Shown here: in pieces, positions 17,432 to 26,267 of the stretch
Layout of the letters: each line of letters begins with the position of its first letter
Position numbering within the stretch: position 1 is the first letter of the stretch
Source of the DNA: an uncultured Oscillospiraceae bacterium
GTDB lineage: Bacteria > Bacillota > Clostridia > Oscillospirales > Oscillospiraceae
Direction of reading: 5' to 3'
Assembly (NCBI GenBank): GCA_947625355.1
Contig: CANQOA010000005.1
Coordinates: 18,713-82,712 of the forward strand
DNA: 64,000 nucleotides
Made by a program: the position numbers and the translations under genes
The notes under the pieces: model-generated
Databases searched by the model: none
Told to the model about the DNA's origin: nothing
What the model saw: the letters and a program-made list of their open reading frames with translations, nothing else

Positions 17432-18658
17432 TCACTTCTTCTCCCGCTTGCGCAGCAGATAGTAATCCAGCTTCTCCTTCATGTTCTCCGGCATCTCCCG
17501 GCCCACCGGGCAGCGGGCGGCGTTGGCCATCCGGTCGGCGAAGGCGGTGATGAAGCCGATGTCGTCCAGCATCCGCTCCGCCAGCAGCACCTGGGCGGTG
17601 TCGTAGCGGTCATGGATGGTGGCGGCGCTGTGGGGGGCCAGCCTGGCGAAGGACACGGCGGGCACGCCCTTGTCGGCGATGGGGGTGGAGTCGCTGGAGT
17701 AGACCCCCTGCCGGGGCTCCATGCCCCAGCCCAGCTCCGCGGCCATATATTCGATATAGTGCACCAGCTTTTCCTCGCCGGTGACGCAGGCGATGAACTT
17801 GCCCATGACCGAGCCGATCATGTCCAGGTTGATGTTCAGCACGCACTTGGCCAGCTCCTGCTCATGGGCGGCGGCATAGGCTTTGGAGCCCAGCAGGCCC
17901 CGCTCCTCGCTGCCGCACCAGACGAACCGCAGCCCGTAGCGGTGGGGGTGAGAGGCGAAGTGCTCCGCCAGGGCCAGCAGCCCCACGCTGCCGGTCATGT
18001 TGTCGTAGGTGCCCACGGACAGGCTGGTGGAGTCATAGTGGGCGGTGAAGAGGATGAACTCCTCCCGCTGGCCGGGCATGTCCAGCACCACGTTCCGGGA
18101 CTGGCCCTCATACTCGTCCTGCTCCAGCTCGATCCGCGCGTGGGAGGCGCCGGCCCGCACCAGCTCCACCGCGTCCTTGACGTTGATGTTCATGCCGGGC
18201 ACCTTCTTGCCCAGGCTGACGAAATCCCGCAGCTCCCGCCGGTCGATGTCCCGGTCGGCGTAATGGGTGTCGCCGTCATAGGTGATGAAGCCGACCATGC
18301 CGCTGTCCAGCAGGTCTTGATAGAGCCAGTGGCCCATGCGCCCGTCGATGAGCGCGATCTTGTCCCGGCAGGCCTCCCGGGCACAGGCGTCGGTGTTGGG
18401 CAGATACACCAGCGGGGCATCCACCGTGCCGCTGCCGGAGCAGAGGTAGCCCAGGCCGGGCACCTCCCGGCCGTCCACGGTGAGCCGCTCTTTGCGGACG
18501 GCGGCCATCTCCACGGGGAAGGGCTCGATGGCGGCGGTCAGGCCCATCCCGGCGCACCGCTCTGCCAGGTACTGGGCGCAGCGCAGCTCCTCGTCGCTGC
18601 CGCCGGTGCGCACATAGGCGGTGTCGGCAAATATCTTCATGATCTCGTTGGCGTCCAT
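17432..18658 (-). CDS. M28 family zinc aminopeptidase
   Basis: The 408 residues show the M28 metal ligands in order: FTAHYDS (His and Asp), DNMTGS (bridging Asp), the catalytic EERGLLGS, NLDMIGS (Asp) and the late ATIHDRYDT (His). A PA-like inserted segment lies around residues 100-220. No signal peptide is seen, so it probably acts in the cytoplasm on imported peptides. It has its own promoter at 18699-18727 and follows an AbgB-like amidohydrolase and an amino-acid ABC transporter on the same strand, suggesting a peptide or amidated amino-acid utilisation cluster. Confidence 0.87.
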   Translation of the reverse strand: MDANEIMKIFADTAYVRTGGSDEELRCAQYLAERCAGMGLTAAIEPFPVEMAAVRKERLTVDGREVPGLGYLCSGSGTVDAPLVYLPNTDACAREACRDKIALIDGRMGHWLYQDLLDSGMVGFITYDGDTHYADRDIDRRELRDFVSLGKKVPGMNINVKDAVELVRAGASHARIELEQDEYEGQSRNVVLDMPGQREEFILFTAHYDSTSLSVGTYDNMTGSVGLLALAEHFASHPHRYGLRFVWCGSEERGLLGSKAYAAAHEQELAKCVLNINLDMIGSVMGKFIACVTGEEKLVHYIEYMAAELGWGMEPRQGVYSSDSTPIADKGVPAVSFARLAPHSAATIHDRYDTAQVLLAERMLDDIGFITAFADRMANAARCPVGREMPENMKEKLDYYLLRKREKK

Positions 18659-18698
18659 TGTGATCCCTCTCTTTCTTCATGATCGCCATTGCGGGTCC

Positions 18699-18727
18699 AT
18701 TGTATCAGCTTCCTTCGCCGTTGACAA
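18699..18727 (-). promoter_or_regulatory. Promoter of the M28 peptidase gene
   Basis: TTGTCA and TACAAT are 17 bases apart with a TGA extension, about 40 bases before the start. Confidence 0.75.
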
Positions 18728-18755
18728 CACCTTTGCGCCCCATAAAACGCGGAAA

Positions 18756-18781
18756 GCCCGCGGGCCGATCGGTCCGCGGGC
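18756..18781 (-). terminator. Stem-loop after the amidohydrolase gene
   Basis: An 11-bp GC-rich stem with a GATC loop, followed on the minus strand by only TTT, directly after the stop. It is probably a weak terminator. Confidence 0.65.
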
Positions 18782-18796
18782 GAATGGCGCCATGGC

Positions 18797-20251
18797 TCAA
18801 TCCTCGATCACATAGGGCACCGCGTCGGCGGGGATGGGGCAGACATAGCCGCCGCCCGCCGTCCGCCGGGCGAACTCCGCCTTGGCCCCGTCGATCAGGG
18901 CCGGGTCCGCGAACAGGTCCGCCGCGGCCCCCGCCAGCACCTTGGCCGCGTAGAGCATGCCCTTGTCGGCCATGGGCGTGGTGCCGCAGGACACGTTCTG
19001 CCAGGAGTGGCCCGGAGAGCCGGAAGGCCAGGTGGCGGCGGTGATCTGGGAGGTAGGCGTCAGCCAGCTCACGTCCCCCACGTCGGTGGACCCGGGGGTG
19101 AACTCGTTGCTGGAGCAGAAGGGCATCACGAAGTCGTTGATGGCCCGGGCGCCGCCCTCGGTATGCTCCTGGACGAAGCGCCGGATCTCGTCGGACCATT
19201 TGGGCGCGTCGCCGGGCAGCTCGTCCCGGGGCGGGAAGGTCTTTTTCAGCGCTTCGGCAAAGGCCCATTCCTCCGGGGTATAGGCTGGCAGGGCCGTGGC
19301 GAGCATGTTCGCGTGCAGCACCTTCTCCAGCGCCGTGTTGGGCAGCAGGTCCGCCGTCCCGTCCACGAAGATGCGCTCATAGGTGGTCTCCGTCATCATG
19401 GCCGCCCCCTGGGCGATCAGGTCCACCCGCCGCTGGAGCTCCAGGGTGTCCTTCACCCGCTGGGACCGGACCATGTACAGCACCGAGGCGTGGGGCTGGA
19501 CCACGTTGGGGGACAGCCCTCCCCCGTCCACCATGGCGTAGTGGATGCGGCCCTGGGGCGGGATGTGCTCCCGCAGATACTGCACGCCCACGTTCATCAG
19601 CTCCACCGCGTCCAGAGCGGAGCGGCCGTCCTGGGGGTTGCCGGCGGCGTGGGCCGCCGTGCCCTTGAACTTATACAGCACCTGGGTGCAGGAGTTGTTG
19701 GTGCCGGTCATCAGCTCGTTGGTGTCGCCGGGGTGCCAGCTGAGGGCGCAGTCCAGCTGCTTCCACAGCCCCTCCCGGGCCATATAGGCCTTGGCCGCGC
19801 CGCCCTCCTCGCCGGGGCAGCCGTAGAACGTCACCGTGCCGGGCAGGCCGCTCTCCGCCAGAAAGTCCTTGACGGCGCAGGCCGCCGCGAAGGACCCGGC
19901 CCCCAGCAGATGGTGGCCGCAGCCGTGGCCGGAGCCGTTTTTCACGATCTCCTCCCGCTCCAGGGCCCCCGCCTTCTGGCTCAGGCCCGACAGGGCGTCG
20001 AACTCCCCCAGGATGCCGATGTGTGGCCCGCCGGCGCCGTAGGTGCCGGAAAAGGCCGTCTCGATGCCGCACAGGCCCGTCTGCACCTGGAAGCCCTCGT
20101 TTTCCAGCAGCTTGACGAACAGCGCCGCGGACTTGTGCTCCTTCAGGGATAGCTCCGCGTAGCCCCACACCGTATGGGCCAGGTCGATATACTCCTGGGC
20201 ATGGGCGTCGATATACGCCCCAATCTTTTGCTTATACGCCGCTAGTTCCAT
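18797..20251 (-). CDS. M20D amidohydrolase, AbgB-like
   Basis: The 484-residue protein matches the p-aminobenzoyl-glutamate hydrolase subunit B type: EYIDLAHTVWGYAELSLKEH near the start, GILGEFDAL, the metal-binding GSGHGCGHHLLGAGS and CPGEEGGAAKAYM. Members hydrolyse N-acyl or aminobenzoyl amino acids. The gene lies directly after the GlnQ-like ATPase with a strong AAAGGAGCGCG ribosome site, so the ABC transporter may import its substrate. No AbgA partner is present, so the native substrate may differ from p-aminobenzoyl-glutamate. Confidence 0.87.
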   Translation of the reverse strand: MELAAYKQKIGAYIDAHAQEYIDLAHTVWGYAELSLKEHKSAALFVKLLENEGFQVQTGLCGIETAFSGTYGAGGPHIGILGEFDALSGLSQKAGALEREEIVKNGSGHGCGHHLLGAGSFAAACAVKDFLAESGLPGTVTFYGCPGEEGGAAKAYMAREGLWKQLDCALSWHPGDTNELMTGTNNSCTQVLYKFKGTAAHAAGNPQDGRSALDAVELMNVGVQYLREHIPPQGRIHYAMVDGGGLSPNVVQPHASVLYMVRSQRVKDTLELQRRVDLIAQGAAMMTETTYERIFVDGTADLLPNTALEKVLHANMLATALPAYTPEEWAFAEALKKTFPPRDELPGDAPKWSDEIRRFVQEHTEGGARAINDFVMPFCSSNEFTPGSTDVGDVSWLTPTSQITAATWPSGSPGHSWQNVSCGTTPMADKGMLYAAKVLAGAAADLFADPALIDGAKAEFARRTAGGGYVCPIPADAVPYVIED

Positions 20252-20274
20252 CTGTACGCGCTCCTTTGCCGCAA

Positions 20275-20299
20275 AAGGCCGTCCGGGAAGGACGGCCTT
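20275..20299 (-). terminator. Stem-loop after the GlnQ-like gene
   Basis: A perfect 10-bp stem (AAGGCCGTCC with GGACGGCCTT) and 5-base loop end in TTTT on the minus strand; it overlaps the leader of the amidohydrolase gene. Confidence 0.75.
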
Positions 20300-20305
20300 G
20301 GTTTT

Positions 20306-21046
20306 TTAATACAGGACCTTGCTGAGGAATTCCTTCGTCCGGTCGTTCTGGGGATGCTGGAACAGCTCCTCGGGCTTGCCGCTCTCGGCGATGACGCCGT
20401 CGTTCATGAACAGCACCCGGTTGGACACCTCCCGGGCGAAGCCCATCTCATGGGTCACGATCACGCTGGTCATGCCGCTCTTCACCAGCCCCTTGATCAC
20501 GTCCAGCACCTCGCCCACCATCTCCGGGTCCAGGGCGGAGGTGGGCTCGTCGAAGAGCATCACGTCCGGCTCCATGGCCAGGGCCCGCACGATGGCCAGC
20601 CGCTGCTTCTGCCCGCCGGACAGCCGGCCGGGGTGCTCGTTGGCCTTCTCCGCCAGACCCACCCGGTTGAGCAGATCCATGGCCTGCTCGTCGGCCTCCT
20701 GCTGGGACTTTTTCTTCAGCATCACCGGCGCGAGGGTGATGTTCTCCTTCACGGACAGATGAGGGAACACGTTGAAGTGCTGGAACACCATGCCCATCTT
20801 CTGCCGGTGGAGGTTGATGTCCACCTTGGCGTTGGTGATCTCCACACCCTCAAAGAAGATCTTGCCCTCCTCCGGGGTCTCCAGCAGGTTCAGGCACCGC
20901 AGGAAGGTGCTCTTGCCGCCGCCGGAGGGGCCGATGATGGACACAACCTCGCCCTTCTCCACATGCTCGGTGACGCCTTTGAGCACATGCAGGGGCGGCT
21001 TGCCCTCGATGTGGAAGCTCTTATGCAGGTTCTCGGTCTTAATCAC
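20306..21046 (-). CDS. glnQ: Amino-acid ABC transporter ATP-binding protein
   Basis: A 246-residue single ABC domain of the polar amino-acid family: Walker [11 protein letters not shown]-loop [14 protein letters not shown], signature LSGGQKQR, Walker [15 protein letters not shown] and the switch VTHEMGFA. The QHFN..PH signature is typical of GlnQ/HisP-type proteins. Its start overlaps the permease stop by 8 bases. It energises uptake by the adjacent permease and binding protein. Confidence 0.92.
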   Translation of the reverse strand: MIKTENLHKSFHIEGKPPLHVLKGVTEHVEKGEVVSIIGPSGGGKSTFLRCLNLLETPEEGKIFFEGVEITNAKVDINLHRQKMGMVFQHFNVFPHLSVKENITLAPVMLKKKSQQEADEQAMDLLNRVGLAEKANEHPGRLSGGQKQRLAIVRALAMEPDVMLFDEPTSALDPEMVGEVLDVIKGLVKSGMTSVIVTHEMGFAREVSNRVLFMNDGVIAESGKPEELFQHPQNDRTKEFLSKVLY

Positions 21047-21710
21047 TGGCCTTCAGCCTCCTCTCGAACACGCCCAGCAGACGGGTCAGCACAAAGTTCA
21101 GCACGAAATACAGCACGCCCACGATGAACAGGCACTCCATGGTCAGGAACGTCCGGCCCTTCACGATCAGGTAGCTGGTCATCAGCTCGCCCACGAAGAA
21201 GGTGGAGGCCATGGACGTCTCCTTGATGACGGTGACGAACTCGTTGCCCAGGGCGGGCAGGATGTTTTTGATGGCCTGGGGCAGCACGATCTTGGTCATG
21301 GTCTGGGTACCGTTCAGACCCAGGCTCCGGGCCGCCTCGGTCTGGCCCCGGTCCACCGCCTGGATGCCGGAACGGAACACCTCCGACACATAGCAGGCGG
21401 AGTTGATCACCAGCGCCACGCCGATGCTCACGATCTCCGGCACGTTGAAGGGCAGCAGCTTCGGCACCAGGAAATAGCCTATGTACAGCTGCAGCAGCAT
21501 GGGCGTGCCCCGGACCACCTCCACGATGGCCATGACCACCCAGTTGAGCGGCTTGAACTTCGCCATACGGCCCAGGCACAGAAACACGCCCAGCACCGAC
21601 CCGGCGGCCACCGTCACGAAGGACAGCAGCAGCGTGTAGCCCACGCCGGTGATCAGGAACACCCGCCAGTATTCCTGCAGGATCTTGATGATGTTATTGA
21701 TGTATTCCAA
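21039..21710 (-). CDS. Amino-acid ABC transporter permease
   Basis: A 223-residue permease with five hydrophobic segments and the conserved EAA loop [28 protein letters not shown] (partly quoted: [12 protein letters not shown]). The [18 protein letters not shown] motif identifies the His/Glu/Gln/Arg/opine family. It probably works as a homodimer with the GlnQ-like ATPase. The leading M is followed by a long periplasm-facing N-terminus, as usual in the family. Confidence 0.9.
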   Translation of the reverse strand: MEYINNIIKILQEYWRVFLITGVGYTLLLSFVTVAAGSVLGVFLCLGRMAKFKPLNWVVMAIVEVVRGTPMLLQLYIGYFLVPKLLPFNVPEIVSIGVALVINSACYVSEVFRSGIQAVDRGQTEAARSLGLNGTQTMTKIVLPQAIKNILPALGNEFVTVIKETSMASTFFVGELMTSYLIVKGRTFLTMECLFIVGVLYFVLNFVLTRLLGVFERRLKASD

Positions 21711-21750
21711 GGCAGGCTCCTCCCATTCCTTGACAGCGTCTCACAGCAAA

Positions 21751-21778
21751 GCGCATGGCCGGGGTTCCGGCCATGCGC
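21751..21778 (-). terminator. Intra-operon stem-loop after the binding-protein gene
   Basis: A perfect 12-bp stem (GCGCATGGCCGG with its complement) and a GGTT loop without a T run lie between the binding protein and permease genes. It mirrors the hairpin at 6407-6433 and probably stabilises or separates the binding-protein mRNA. Confidence 0.7.
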
Positions 21779-21794
21779 TCATTGAACCGGGGAT

Positions 21795-22676
21795 TTATTC
21801 GGCGGCCTCTTCTTCGCCTTCGGGGGCCTCTTCCTCTACGATGGCGTTGCCCTCGTCGTCATAGGAGACGTCCTCGGCGGTCTCGATGCCGGCCAGCTCC
21901 TTGGCCTCGGCGTACCACCCGGCGTACAGGCCTTCCTCATAGGCCTTGGCCAGGATCTCGTTGACCTGGGCGGTCAGCTCGTCGGCGCCCTTCTTGAGAA
22001 GGATCACGTTGTTCTCCTGCTCCTCGTCGATCTCGAACAGGAAGCCGGTGAAGGCGATGGCGTCGTTGCTGGCGATGATGGCCTCGCCGTTGCCCTGGGC
22101 CACGGCAATGGCGTCATACTGGCCGTTCCGCAGGGCCTCCACGCCGGTGCCGATGTCCACGAACTGCTTGATGGTGCAGTCCTCAGGCAGCTGGCTCTCG
22201 CACAGGTTCAGCTGCAGGGAGGCGGTCTGGGCGCCCACGGTCAGACCGGAGAAGTCCTCGGCGGTGGTCCACTTGCCCTCGTTCTCCTTCAGGGTGATGA
22301 TGGCCTGCTGGGTCTCATTGTCGCCGGCATAGTAGAAGTCGGACAGGTTGAAGTTCTCAGCACGCTCATCGGTCTTGGAGAAGCCGGAGATGGACATGTC
22401 CACGGCCCCGGTCTGGACGGCGGCCTGGCAGGCGTCGAAGCTCATGGGCTTGATCACCAGTTCCTTGCCCATCTGCTCGGCGATGTACTTGGCCAGGGTC
22501 ACGTCAAAGCCAACGTACTGGTCCTGGCCGGTCTTGGAGGTGTCCACGAACTCCATGGGGGAGAAGTCGGGGCTCAGGGCTACGGTCAGGGTCTCTTTTT
22601 CCTCCTCGGCGGAGGCGGTCACCGCCATGCTCAGGATCATCATGACGGCGAGGATCATTGCAAGCATCTTTTTCAT
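21795..22676 (-). CDS. Amino-acid ABC transporter substrate-binding protein
   Basis: The 293-residue protein has a signal peptide (MKKMLAMILAVMMILSMAVTASA, cleavage after about residue 23) and the bacterial extracellular solute-binding family 3 fold, beginning LTVALSPDFSPMEFVD. The VGFDVTLAKYIAEQMGKEL segment and TVGAQTASLQ are typical of polar amino-acid binders. There is no lipobox cysteine. The C-terminus is an unusual acidic tail (EEEAPEGEEEAAE). Strong promoter at 22745-22773 and AAGGAG ribosome site. Confidence 0.9.
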   Translation of the reverse strand: MKKMLAMILAVMMILSMAVTASAEEEKETLTVALSPDFSPMEFVDTSKTGQDQYVGFDVTLAKYIAEQMGKELVIKPMSFDACQAAVQTGAVDMSISGFSKTDERAENFNLSDFYYAGDNETQQAIITLKENEGKWTTAEDFSGLTVGAQTASLQLNLCESQLPEDCTIKQFVDIGTGVEALRNGQYDAIAVAQGNGEAIIASNDAIAFTGFLFEIDEEQENNVILLKKGADELTAQVNEILAKAYEEGLYAGWYAEAKELAGIETAEDVSYDDEGNAIVEEEAPEGEEEAAE

Positions 22677-22744
22677 GGTATCAGGTTCTCCTTAATATAC
22701 CGGATATACCGGAAGATTTTTTGATCGGTCCAGATCGTGATGTC

Positions 22745-22773
22745 AGTATAGCGCCGGGAAGCGCCGCTGTCAA
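22745..22773 (-). promoter_or_regulatory. Strong sigma-A promoter of the amino-acid transporter operon
   Basis: Consensus TTGACA and TATACT are separated by 17 bases on the minus strand. Confidence 0.88.
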
Positions 22774-23151
22774 CCAAAAAATGAATAATATTCGCTGAAA
22801 TTGGATTTTTTATCTTATCTGACAAAGGAACGGCCCTTTGTGCTCATTTCTTTTATGCACATTTTTGAATATTGCCAATGAATATATGAATATTTTCCTG
22901 TTCCCGCCGCGCAACGGTTCGGATATTTCTCTTCTCGCGAGCTGTGAATATTCACCGTCTGATTGCATATTTCCGCTTCGGACGGCAGCGGCGCCATCCG
23001 GCCGGGAAAAAGCGCCCTCACTGCATATTCGCATATTATTGAATAACATAGTCCATCCCCGCCCTGTCTCCCGCCGCGTTCGATGCGGTTTTGATTGATG
23101 AATGGGGCACAAGTGTGATAAACTAAAGGGAACACGCAAAGGAGGGCGCCT
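22774..23151. other. AT-rich intergenic region
   Basis: About 380 bases without a convincing gene separate the divergent transporter and helicase operons. It is AT-rich with many GAATATT and CATATT words. A short frame inside it has neither a ribosome site nor recognisable protein features. A weak -35/-10 pair (TTGATT..., TGTGAT) lies just before the helicase gene. Confidence 0.5.
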
Positions 23152-25410
23152 ATGGCCGGCAAAAACAGCAAATATTGGACCCTTGGCACGCTGAAGAGCC
23201 GGGGATGGACGAACGCCCTCATCCGGGAGCTGCTGCCCCGGCCCCGCTACCGGCACCAGGACGGCGGCAACGTAAAGACCTGGCAGGCGGACCTGGTATT
23301 GACCGCCGAGCAGTCCGAGCGGTTCCAGCGGGTGGTCCGGTCCAACAAGGCCGCCGAGGCCGCCCGGGCCAAGACCGGCGCCACCGCCGAGGACATCGGC
23401 CCGGCCCTGGAGGGTGCGGCCGCCTTTCTGAACGAGGCGTGGGACGCCTGGGCCCGGCCCGACGAGCCGGCGGCCGTACTGGCCCGCCGGTACCACGAGG
23501 CCATCCTGCGCCAGGTGCCCGCCGTGGGGTGGGCGGTGGTGCTCTCCCCCGGCCAGGCCGCGGGCCGCATCGAGAACTTCCTGGCCCAGGCCGCCCGTCC
23601 GGAGGTCAAGGTGGGCCGGATCGTGAAGAATTTCGTCACCGCCGCCCCCTGGCTGGGGCTCAATCCGGACGCCAGCATCGCCCAAAAGCTCCGCCGGTGC
23701 TATGGCGAGACATTGTACGCCATCGCCGGGCGGGAGCTGGCGGCGTTCATGGCCGCCCAGCCGGAGGTCCGGGTGGAGGACCTGCTGGCCATGGACGGCT
23801 TTCCCCTCCAGGAGCTGGTCAACAACGGGCTGGGCTATGTCTATTCCGTGTTCTATGTCCCCCGGGCCATCCGCACCAGCCTGGACGTTCTGGTGGCGCT
23901 GAACCCCAAGGACGAGTACCCGGAAGCCCGGGCCATCGCCCGTCACTTCGTGGTGCACATCGGCGGCACCAACACCGGCAAGACCTATGCCGGCTTCCAG
24001 CGGCTCATCCGGGCCCGGACCGGGGTGTATCTGGCGCCGCTGCGGCTGCTGGCCCTGGAGGCCCAGGAGCTGCTGCTGGACGAGGGGGTACTGTGCTCTC
24101 TCACCACCGGCGAGGAGGAGGACCGGCAGGAGGGGGACACCCATGTGGCCGCCACCGCCGAGAAGCTGGATCTGAGCCAGGAATATGAGGTGGCGGTCAT
24201 CGACGAGTGCCAGATGATCGCCGACAGCGAGCGGGGCTACGCCTGGACGAGGGCCATCCTGGGGGTGCGGGCGCCGGAGGTGCATCTATGCGCCGCGCCG
24301 GAGGCCAAGGGGCTGCTGCTGCGCATCATCCAGAGCTGCGGCGACACCTGGGAGGTCATCGAGCACAAGCGCAAGACGCCGCTCATCTGCATGAACCGCA
24401 CGGTGGACTATTCCGACATCCGCCCCGGCGACGCGCTGATCACCTTCTCCAAGGTGGGAGTGCTGTCCGTGGCGGAGGACCTGCGCTCCCGGGGCAAGGA
24501 GCCGGCCATCATCTACGGGGCCCTGCCCTACGCCACCCGCCGCAAGCAGGTGGAGGGCTTCCTCACCGGACGGATGCAGTACGTGGTCAGCACCGACGCC
24601 ATCGGCATGGGCCTGAACCTGCCCATCCGGCGGATCATCTTCATGGATACGGAGAAGTTCGACGGCCATGACCGCCGGGAGCTGAAGCCCGAGGAGATCC
24701 AGCAGATCGCCGGCCGGGCCGGCCGGTACGGGATGTACGACAAGGGCTTCGTGGGGGCCATGGAGGACCTGTCCCTGATCCGGGCGGGCCTGGAGACGGT
24801 GGTGCCGCCGCTGCAATACGCGGTGGCGGGCTTCTCCGACCTGATCGCGTCGGTGGACTTCGACCTTTTGGAGGTGCTGGAGGTCTGGAACCGGATGCCC
24901 ACCGCCGACCCCTATATCAAGCTGGATATCAGCCGGTACATCACCATCATCTCCCGCCTGCGGGAGGCGGGCTTCCAGCTGACCCGGGAGCAGGAGCTGC
25001 GGGCAGCCAACATCCCCTTCGACGAGACGGACCCGGCGCTGAACGAGCTCTTCTTCCGTTTCCTGCGCGCCTGGGCCGCGGGGGAGGGGCTGGAGCGGCC
25101 GGCGCTGGGGGAGAAGCAGACGGCCTATACGCTGCCGGAGCTGGAGCTGCACTATCGGAAGCTGGACCTGTTCTTCTCCTTCGCCAAGGCCTTCAGCTGC
25201 GACATCGACCGGGACGGGCTCTATGACGAGCGGGCCCGCACCGCCGACGAGATCAACCAGATCCTGCTCTATAACCTCAAGAACAACATCCGCTTCTGCG
25301 CCAAGTGCGGCCGGGCGCTGCCGCTCCATTACCGGGGCCGGCTGTGCTCGTCCTGCTACGGCCGGAGCCGCGCCATCCCCCGGCGGCATCCCGGGAGGCG
25401 GGGCTCATGA
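23152..25410 (+). CDS. SUV3-like DExH-box RNA helicase
   Basis: This 752-residue protein has a helical N-terminal part (1-260), Walker A HIGGTNTGKTYAGF (near 271), a DECQ motif II (near 351), TGEEED after motif Ib, and a helicase C domain with STDAIGMGLNLPIRRIIF and QIAGRAGRYG. That order and the HxGxTNTGKT loop are those of the mitochondrial SUPV3L1/SUV3 family rather than of ordinary DEAD-box proteins. The C-terminus ends with a zinc ribbon (CAKCG and CSSC). It probably unwinds structured RNA for degradation. Ribosome site AAAGGAGGG. It overlaps the next gene by 4 bases. Confidence 0.85.
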   Translation: MAGKNSKYWTLGTLKSRGWTNALIRELLPRPRYRHQDGGNVKTWQADLVLTAEQSERFQRVVRSNKAAEAARAKTGATAEDIGPALEGAAAFLNEAWDAWARPDEPAAVLARRYHEAILRQVPAVGWAVVLSPGQAAGRIENFLAQAARPEVKVGRIVKNFVTAAPWLGLNPDASIAQKLRRCYGETLYAIAGRELAAFMAAQPEVRVEDLLAMDGFPLQELVNNGLGYVYSVFYVPRAIRTSLDVLVALNPKDEYPEARAIARHFVVHIGGTNTGKTYAGFQRLIRARTGVYLAPLRLLALEAQELLLDEGVLCSLTTGEEEDRQEGDTHVAATAEKLDLSQEYEVAVIDECQMIADSERGYAWTRAILGVRAPEVHLCAAPEAKGLLLRIIQSCGDTWEVIEHKRKTPLICMNRTVDYSDIRPGDALITFSKVGVLSVAEDLRSRGKEPAIIYGALPYATRRKQVEGFLTGRMQYVVSTDAIGMGLNLPIRRIIFMDTEKFDGHDRRELKPEEIQQIAGRAGRYGMYDKGFVGAMEDLSLIRAGLETVVPPLQYAVAGFSDLIASVDFDLLEVLEVWNRMPTADPYIKLDISRYITIISRLREAGFQLTREQELRAANIPFDETDPALNELFFRFLRAWAAGEGLERPALGEKQTAYTLPELELHYRKLDLFFSFAKAFSCDIDRDGLYDERARTADEINQILLYNLKNNIRFCAKCGRALPLHYRGRLCSSCYGRSRAIPRRHPGRRGS

Positions 25411-26267
25411 GGCCGGCGGCGCTGTGCCTGGCGCTGCTGCTCCTGGCCGGATGCGCCGCCGCGCCGGGACCGCCGGCGGTATCCGAGCCCTGGCCCGGGC
25501 CGGACAGCGTCAACGTGCCGGTGCTCATGTACCACCACATCACCGACACCGGCGGCACCGACGCCACCATCTCCCCGGAGCACTTCCGCCGGCAGCTGGA
25601 CGCCGTCAAGGCGGCGGGATACACGCCGGTGAGCCTGGACGAGCTGATCGGGTTCGCGGACGGGGAGGGCGCGCTGCAGGAGAAGCCGGTGTGCATCACC
25701 TTTGACGACGGCTACATGAGCACCTACGACACCGCCTTTCCCATCCTGGGGGAGTACGGCTATCCGGCGGCGGTGTTCGTCATCGGCTCCTCCGTGGGCC
25801 GGGACACCTACAAGGACACCGGCCGGAGCATCATCCCCCACTTTGGCACGGACCAGATGGCCGAGATGACCGCCTCCGGCCGGATGGAGGTCCAGTCCCA
25901 CACCTTCGACATGCACCAGACCGCCGCCTATGAGACCGGGCCCGCCCGGACCTCGATCCTCCCGCTGGAGGGGGAGTCGGAGGAAGCCTATGCCGCCGCG
26001 CTGGAAGAGGACTTCCGCCTGGAGGCGGAGGCGCTGGCCCAGGGCGGCGTGGACCGGATCACAGCGCTGGCCTATCCCCTGGGGCGGCATTCCGACCTGG
26101 CGGACAGCGTCCTGCGCGAGCTGGGCGTGCGCGTGACGCTGACCACCGACAGCGGCCATGTGAACACCGTGACCCGGAACGACCCGGACAGCCTCTGGGG
26201 CCTGGGCCGCCTGAATATGACCAACGACACCACAGACGAGATGCTATTGGAGTACTTACAGAGATGA
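25407..26267 (+). CDS. Polysaccharide deacetylase lipoprotein
   Basis: The ATG at 25407 overlaps the helicase stop (ATGA) and begins a signal peptide with lipobox LLAGC (cysteine 16); a longer upstream frame is a shadow of the helicase. The NodB-type domain shows VLMYHHI, the catalytic ITFDDGY and the metal-binding SHTFDMH. It probably removes acetyl groups from peptidoglycan or another surface glycan. Its coupling to an RNA helicase and an AzlCD exporter is not obviously functional. Confidence 0.87.
   Translation: MRPAALCLALLLLAGCAAAPGPPAVSEPWPGPDSVNVPVLMYHHITDTGGTDATISPEHFRRQLDAVKAAGYTPVSLDELIGFADGEGALQEKPVCITFDDGYMSTYDTAFPILGEYGYPAAVFVIGSSVGRDTYKDTGRSIIPHFGTDQMAEMTASGRMEVQSHTFDMHQTAAYETGPARTSILPLEGESEEAYAAALEEDFRLEAEALAQGGVDRITALAYPLGRHSDLADSVLRELGVRVTLTTDSGHVNTVTRNDPDSLWGLGRLNMTNDTTDEMLLEYLQR

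Noticed and set aside
22838..23098. Possible 86-residue ORF in the intergenic region before the helicase
   Set aside because: No ribosome site, no recognisable fold, and it spans AT-rich control DNA.
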